DNA of 64,000 bases from Symbiodinium sp. CCMP2592 (Eukaryota > Sar > Dinophyceae > Suessiales > Symbiodiniaceae), in NCBI GenBank assembly GCA_905221615.1, contig CAJNDT010000007.1:1-64000 (forward strand), in the 5' to 3' direction. A program made the position numbers and the translations under genes. Within the stretch, counting starts at the first letter, position 1, and each line of letters begins with the position of its first letter. Shown here piece by piece: positions 61,091 through 64,000 of this stretch. The notes beneath the pieces were generated by a model. That model saw only the letters and a list, made by a program, of their open reading frames with translations. It was not told the origin of the DNA and did not search any database.

Positions 61091-64000
61091 ACGGGGAACT
61101 AGTTGGAGCGTAATCGCTTTCAGGCAGGGGCACCGAGACAGAGCCAAAAACGAAGAGGCACGGATGGCATCCCATGTACACAACACCGAACGGAGCCGTC
61201 GCAGGATCGAATCAGAAGAGAGACTGCCGGAGCGGAAGCAAGCCGGAGTCGAGTTGGCGATGGGACCGGAACAGACAAGCAGGCGAACGAACAGCGCACC
61301 GGAACCCCGAACCCGCAGATTTCCAGTGGGTTTTTGGCATTGCACAGAATCAGGATTTCATTCGCTTCGTGTTGCATGTGCCTTGTGACTTGTGTTCGGT
61401 ATGAAAGCTAAAGCGAATCGATATTGCGTGGCTGACGGCTTCCATCAAAACACGCTAAGCGTTGAACGCGATACAAGCAAACACTGATACCGACCGCTGT
61501 AAGAGATTCGATTCGCTGCAAGAGGTTTTTTGCAGCCAGTCCATTGTCCAGTCGGCAAATGCATCTGAGGCAAAGACAAAGGATGCGGGCACATTGTTCC
61601 CGATGGAGGCCGACGTCTTTGTTACAGAGTTGAGCGATGCCGGTATATGCGATAAGGTTTTCGAGGCGTGTCCATTGTTTCTTGCTGAGTTTACAGTAGC
61701 ACTTGCTCCGTTTTTCTGGTCATAGCCAGCAACATCAGCAATCCTGCGGCAGGTATGCCAGGCCAAATACTTTCGGTTTATCGCACCCATCTCCGTTCCG
61801 CGGATGATCTCTGCCCAGGCCTGGGTTCGGACGGCAAGTCTTTTGAAATAACACGTCTATAGGTGACAAAAAAACAAGTAATGGGTTCGATTGATCTGGC
61901 GATTGTTTCATAATTCTCATGCCATGACACTGGACACAGCTTGAGCGCATGTTTCGCCAAACGTTCACAGGTGATGACGTGAGTTTCCTCAAGGTGAGGA
62001 TTCGGAATGCTTGTTTCGTGGCACTGTGGCCTTGATCTGGTTCCTGAAGGACTGGGACAGTCGCCAATGCGGTACGGAAATGGCAGTTGACGTGCAGGCC
62101 AACATTTCCGATCTACATCCATGACGAAGGTTACAGGTTTCAGGCGGTATTCGTCGTGCACACGCGAGCTGGGAGTGTGTCGCAGCGTGCGACTGTTGGC
62201 GAGAGGTTGTGCTGCCACGCCCACAAGCTGCCAATGTTCATGCCGTGATCAAGGAGGCAACAATGGGCAATGCATATCCGGTCACGGACTCACCTGCCCC
62301 GTCATGATTTGAATGCCCGAAGACCTGGTCAAGCAAGGCCGCTTTTCAAGGAGTGCCGTGCACTGGAGCCGAAGCCTCAGATTTTCGCACCTCGTGAAAA
62401 GCACCTTCCTCATGTGTAGCAACAGGTTGTCAAGCGCTGGTTGCCGGACAGAGGCACAATACCTGCTGTACTATGAATGCATACCAAATTTTAGAATTGG
62501 AGGTTGACTGCAATGCTCGTCAGGCTATGGATTCGTTAAACCGGACACTGGCGGAGCAGCAACTTGGACCATGTTGCCTTGGTCAAGACCTCTTGGGCAA
62601 TTTCGAAAATAAGCAACAAGTGCCGCCAAGGACATTTATGTTCACCAGTCTGCCTTGGAGGGTGTGGCCGCACTCAGCTGTGGCGACCACGTCAGCTTTC
62701 TCAGGCCGATTCTTCACCGGCAAGACTCACAGCGATTTCTGAAGAAATGTGTGGAGGAGGATGCAGGAACGGCAGGAAGGCAGACAGACGAACAGACTAC
62801 TAGAATGGTCCTGCCTTTACTCAGTTGCGCTACGGCATGTATTTCACTAGTTCTTAATCCTTCCACACTCAATGCCCCACTCCGTTACCCACCCGCCCAC
62901 CACCCACTGACTCATTCAGCGGTAGGGGGGCGGGATCGCTTGTGTAGTTGACTCCGGATTTTGCCAGGGTTTCTGGAGGTTTTCCCAGATTGAATTCCAT
63001 AACCAGGTAGGAGCTGGCCAGATGAGCTGGGTATGCCTACCACCTTCAGGGAATAATTGCTAAAGCTCGAATTTGAATGCCTTCCTGCCTTGAGGATGCG
63101 GGTTCGACTCGCTGGCTTTCTTTCCGTTCTTGTATTTCCATGGCCGACAACATGGGACTAGCTATGCCGCTACTTGTAGGCGAAGTAATGAAGCCCAGAT
63201 GTGCCCGGAAACTTTAATTACTGGTAGTTTTCGTGACACCAGTATGGCAGCAGCAGCAGCAGCAGAAGAAGGATGCCAAGTAGCCATATGCCAATTTTGT
63301 TTCGGGCCTGCAATCGACAAGAAAAAACAATTTGATCAATTGACCTGCTTCTTGAGCCCGGCTGTGCTCGCAGGCTTGCCGATGTTCAGGCGGGAGTTGC
63401 GGTTCGCGATGGCTTTGTCCTCGGCAAGAGTCGAATTTGCTGATGCCGTTGGTCATGACGGTGCAGGGGCCAAGGAACATTGTGCAAGCACGTGTGCACC
63501 CCTCCATTGAAGCAGTGTCACATGATGGCCAGGGCCAGGGAAAGTTCAGAGCTGCCCAGGCGACTCGGACAACTTAATGCCTTAGGGCGTTCTGGTGTGA
63601 CCAGTTTGTATGTCTAACGACCGCCTGGTTGGCAGCATCTGCTAAGAGGCGACGCAGTTCCAACCGACGAACATGTCGGGCGTTCGGACAGGTCTCGGTG
63701 ATCCGCTCTGGCAACTTGTTCCAGGATCTTCCGCCGCACCCGATAGTGCCAGTGGCCTGGATAAATTCAGGAAGCCGGGTCTTGGAAGGACTTGGTGACA
63801 GCAGGAGCTACTTGTTCGGACAGTGCTGCAGGTTTGAGCTTGGTGTTCGCTGGCGGAAGCATGTGTCCCGAGGAAGGGCCCGTGGGAGAAGCATTGCTGC
63901 TGCAGCTGGCGCGGGAGCAGGCCCGCGGTTGCCGCGCAGCACATCGTGACTGTCGTGGAGTGCTGACTCCTTTTACCGAGCAACAAATTTCATGACAAGC
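61091..64000. other. no confident gene
   Basis: ORFs of 60-126 residues occur on both strands (for example 61462-61725 plus against 61455-61790 minus) with no recognisable motif and no clear strand. A GCA/CAG run at 63246-63268 codes for Ala or Gln by chance. A B-box-like GGTTCGACTC lies at about 63106-63115, without a foldable tRNA. Exons of an intron-rich gene could be hidden here. Confidence 0.35.

Noticed and set aside
61455..61790. Overlapping plus and minus ORFs of about 90-110 residues
   Set aside because: Both strands look equally plausible, neither has motifs or splice support, so no gene was called.
63018..63115. Possible tRNA gene or tRNA-derived SINE (GGTTCGACTC B-box, GCCAG/CTGGC ends)
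   Set aside because: The T-arm cannot pair as required, and no anticodon arm or A-box at the right distance is found.

Overview
The window is dinoflagellate nuclear DNA. The strongest evidence is a 22-nt dinoflagellate spliced-leader relic (minus strand, 53723-53744), followed at once by a second, shortened leader copy (53711-53722). Low gene density, many short exon-like ORF pieces with AG|G acceptors, large satellites and dinoflagellate-style retroelements agree with this. Genus and species cannot be read from the sequence.\n\nLayout, left to right. 1-4261 (minus): a decayed copia-type retrotransposon (gag, retropepsin, integrase, then the start of a methyltransferase-like segment; RT lies off the left edge). 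5100-6371 (minus): exons of a NO VEIN/sacsin-like GHKL ATPase gene. About 6.9-13.1 kb: minus-strand exon-like pieces of one or more intron-rich genes I cannot name. 14149-23265 (minus): a nearly complete 9.1-kb tyrosine-recombinase retrotransposon with split direct repeats. 23795-24263 (minus): end of an acidic-protein gene. 24.4-36.5 kb: a large, frameshifted minus-strand gene or element with an alpha/beta-hydrolase domain and an SF1 helicase. A 966-bp TIR transposon is inserted in it, and a partial inverted copy without the insertion lies at 37640-38273. 40.3-42.6 kb: four satellites. 44.2-47.2 kb: plus-strand exon-like pieces, unidentified. 49.3-55.25 kb: head-to-tail truncated LINE copies (minus) with a RING-H2-like segment. 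55737-59622 (plus): a putative histone H3-like gene whose intron holds a ~2.7-kb array of 89-bp units. 59.98-61.08 kb: more LINE fragments (plus). 61.1-64 kb: nothing I can identify.\n\nMost notable points. (1) The tyrosine-recombinase element carries a polyprotein with a TET/JBP-like 2-oxoglutarate dioxygenase domain fused to a cytosine-methyltransferase-like domain, upstream of RT and RNase H. An element that could both write and oxidise DNA base marks is striking in a lineage known for 5-hydroxymethyluracil. (2) The ORF at 59017-59622 has a recognisable H3 histone fold with an AT-hook inserted in loop 1. (3) The doubled spliced-leader relic marks a reverse-transcribed, re-integrated and re-trans-spliced mRNA. 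(4) The TIR insertion is proven by an 8-bp duplication and an empty paralogous site in the same window.\n\nAll calls come from reading translations and repeats by eye. No database search was run. Exon borders are provisional because dinoflagellate splice sites are often non-canonical.
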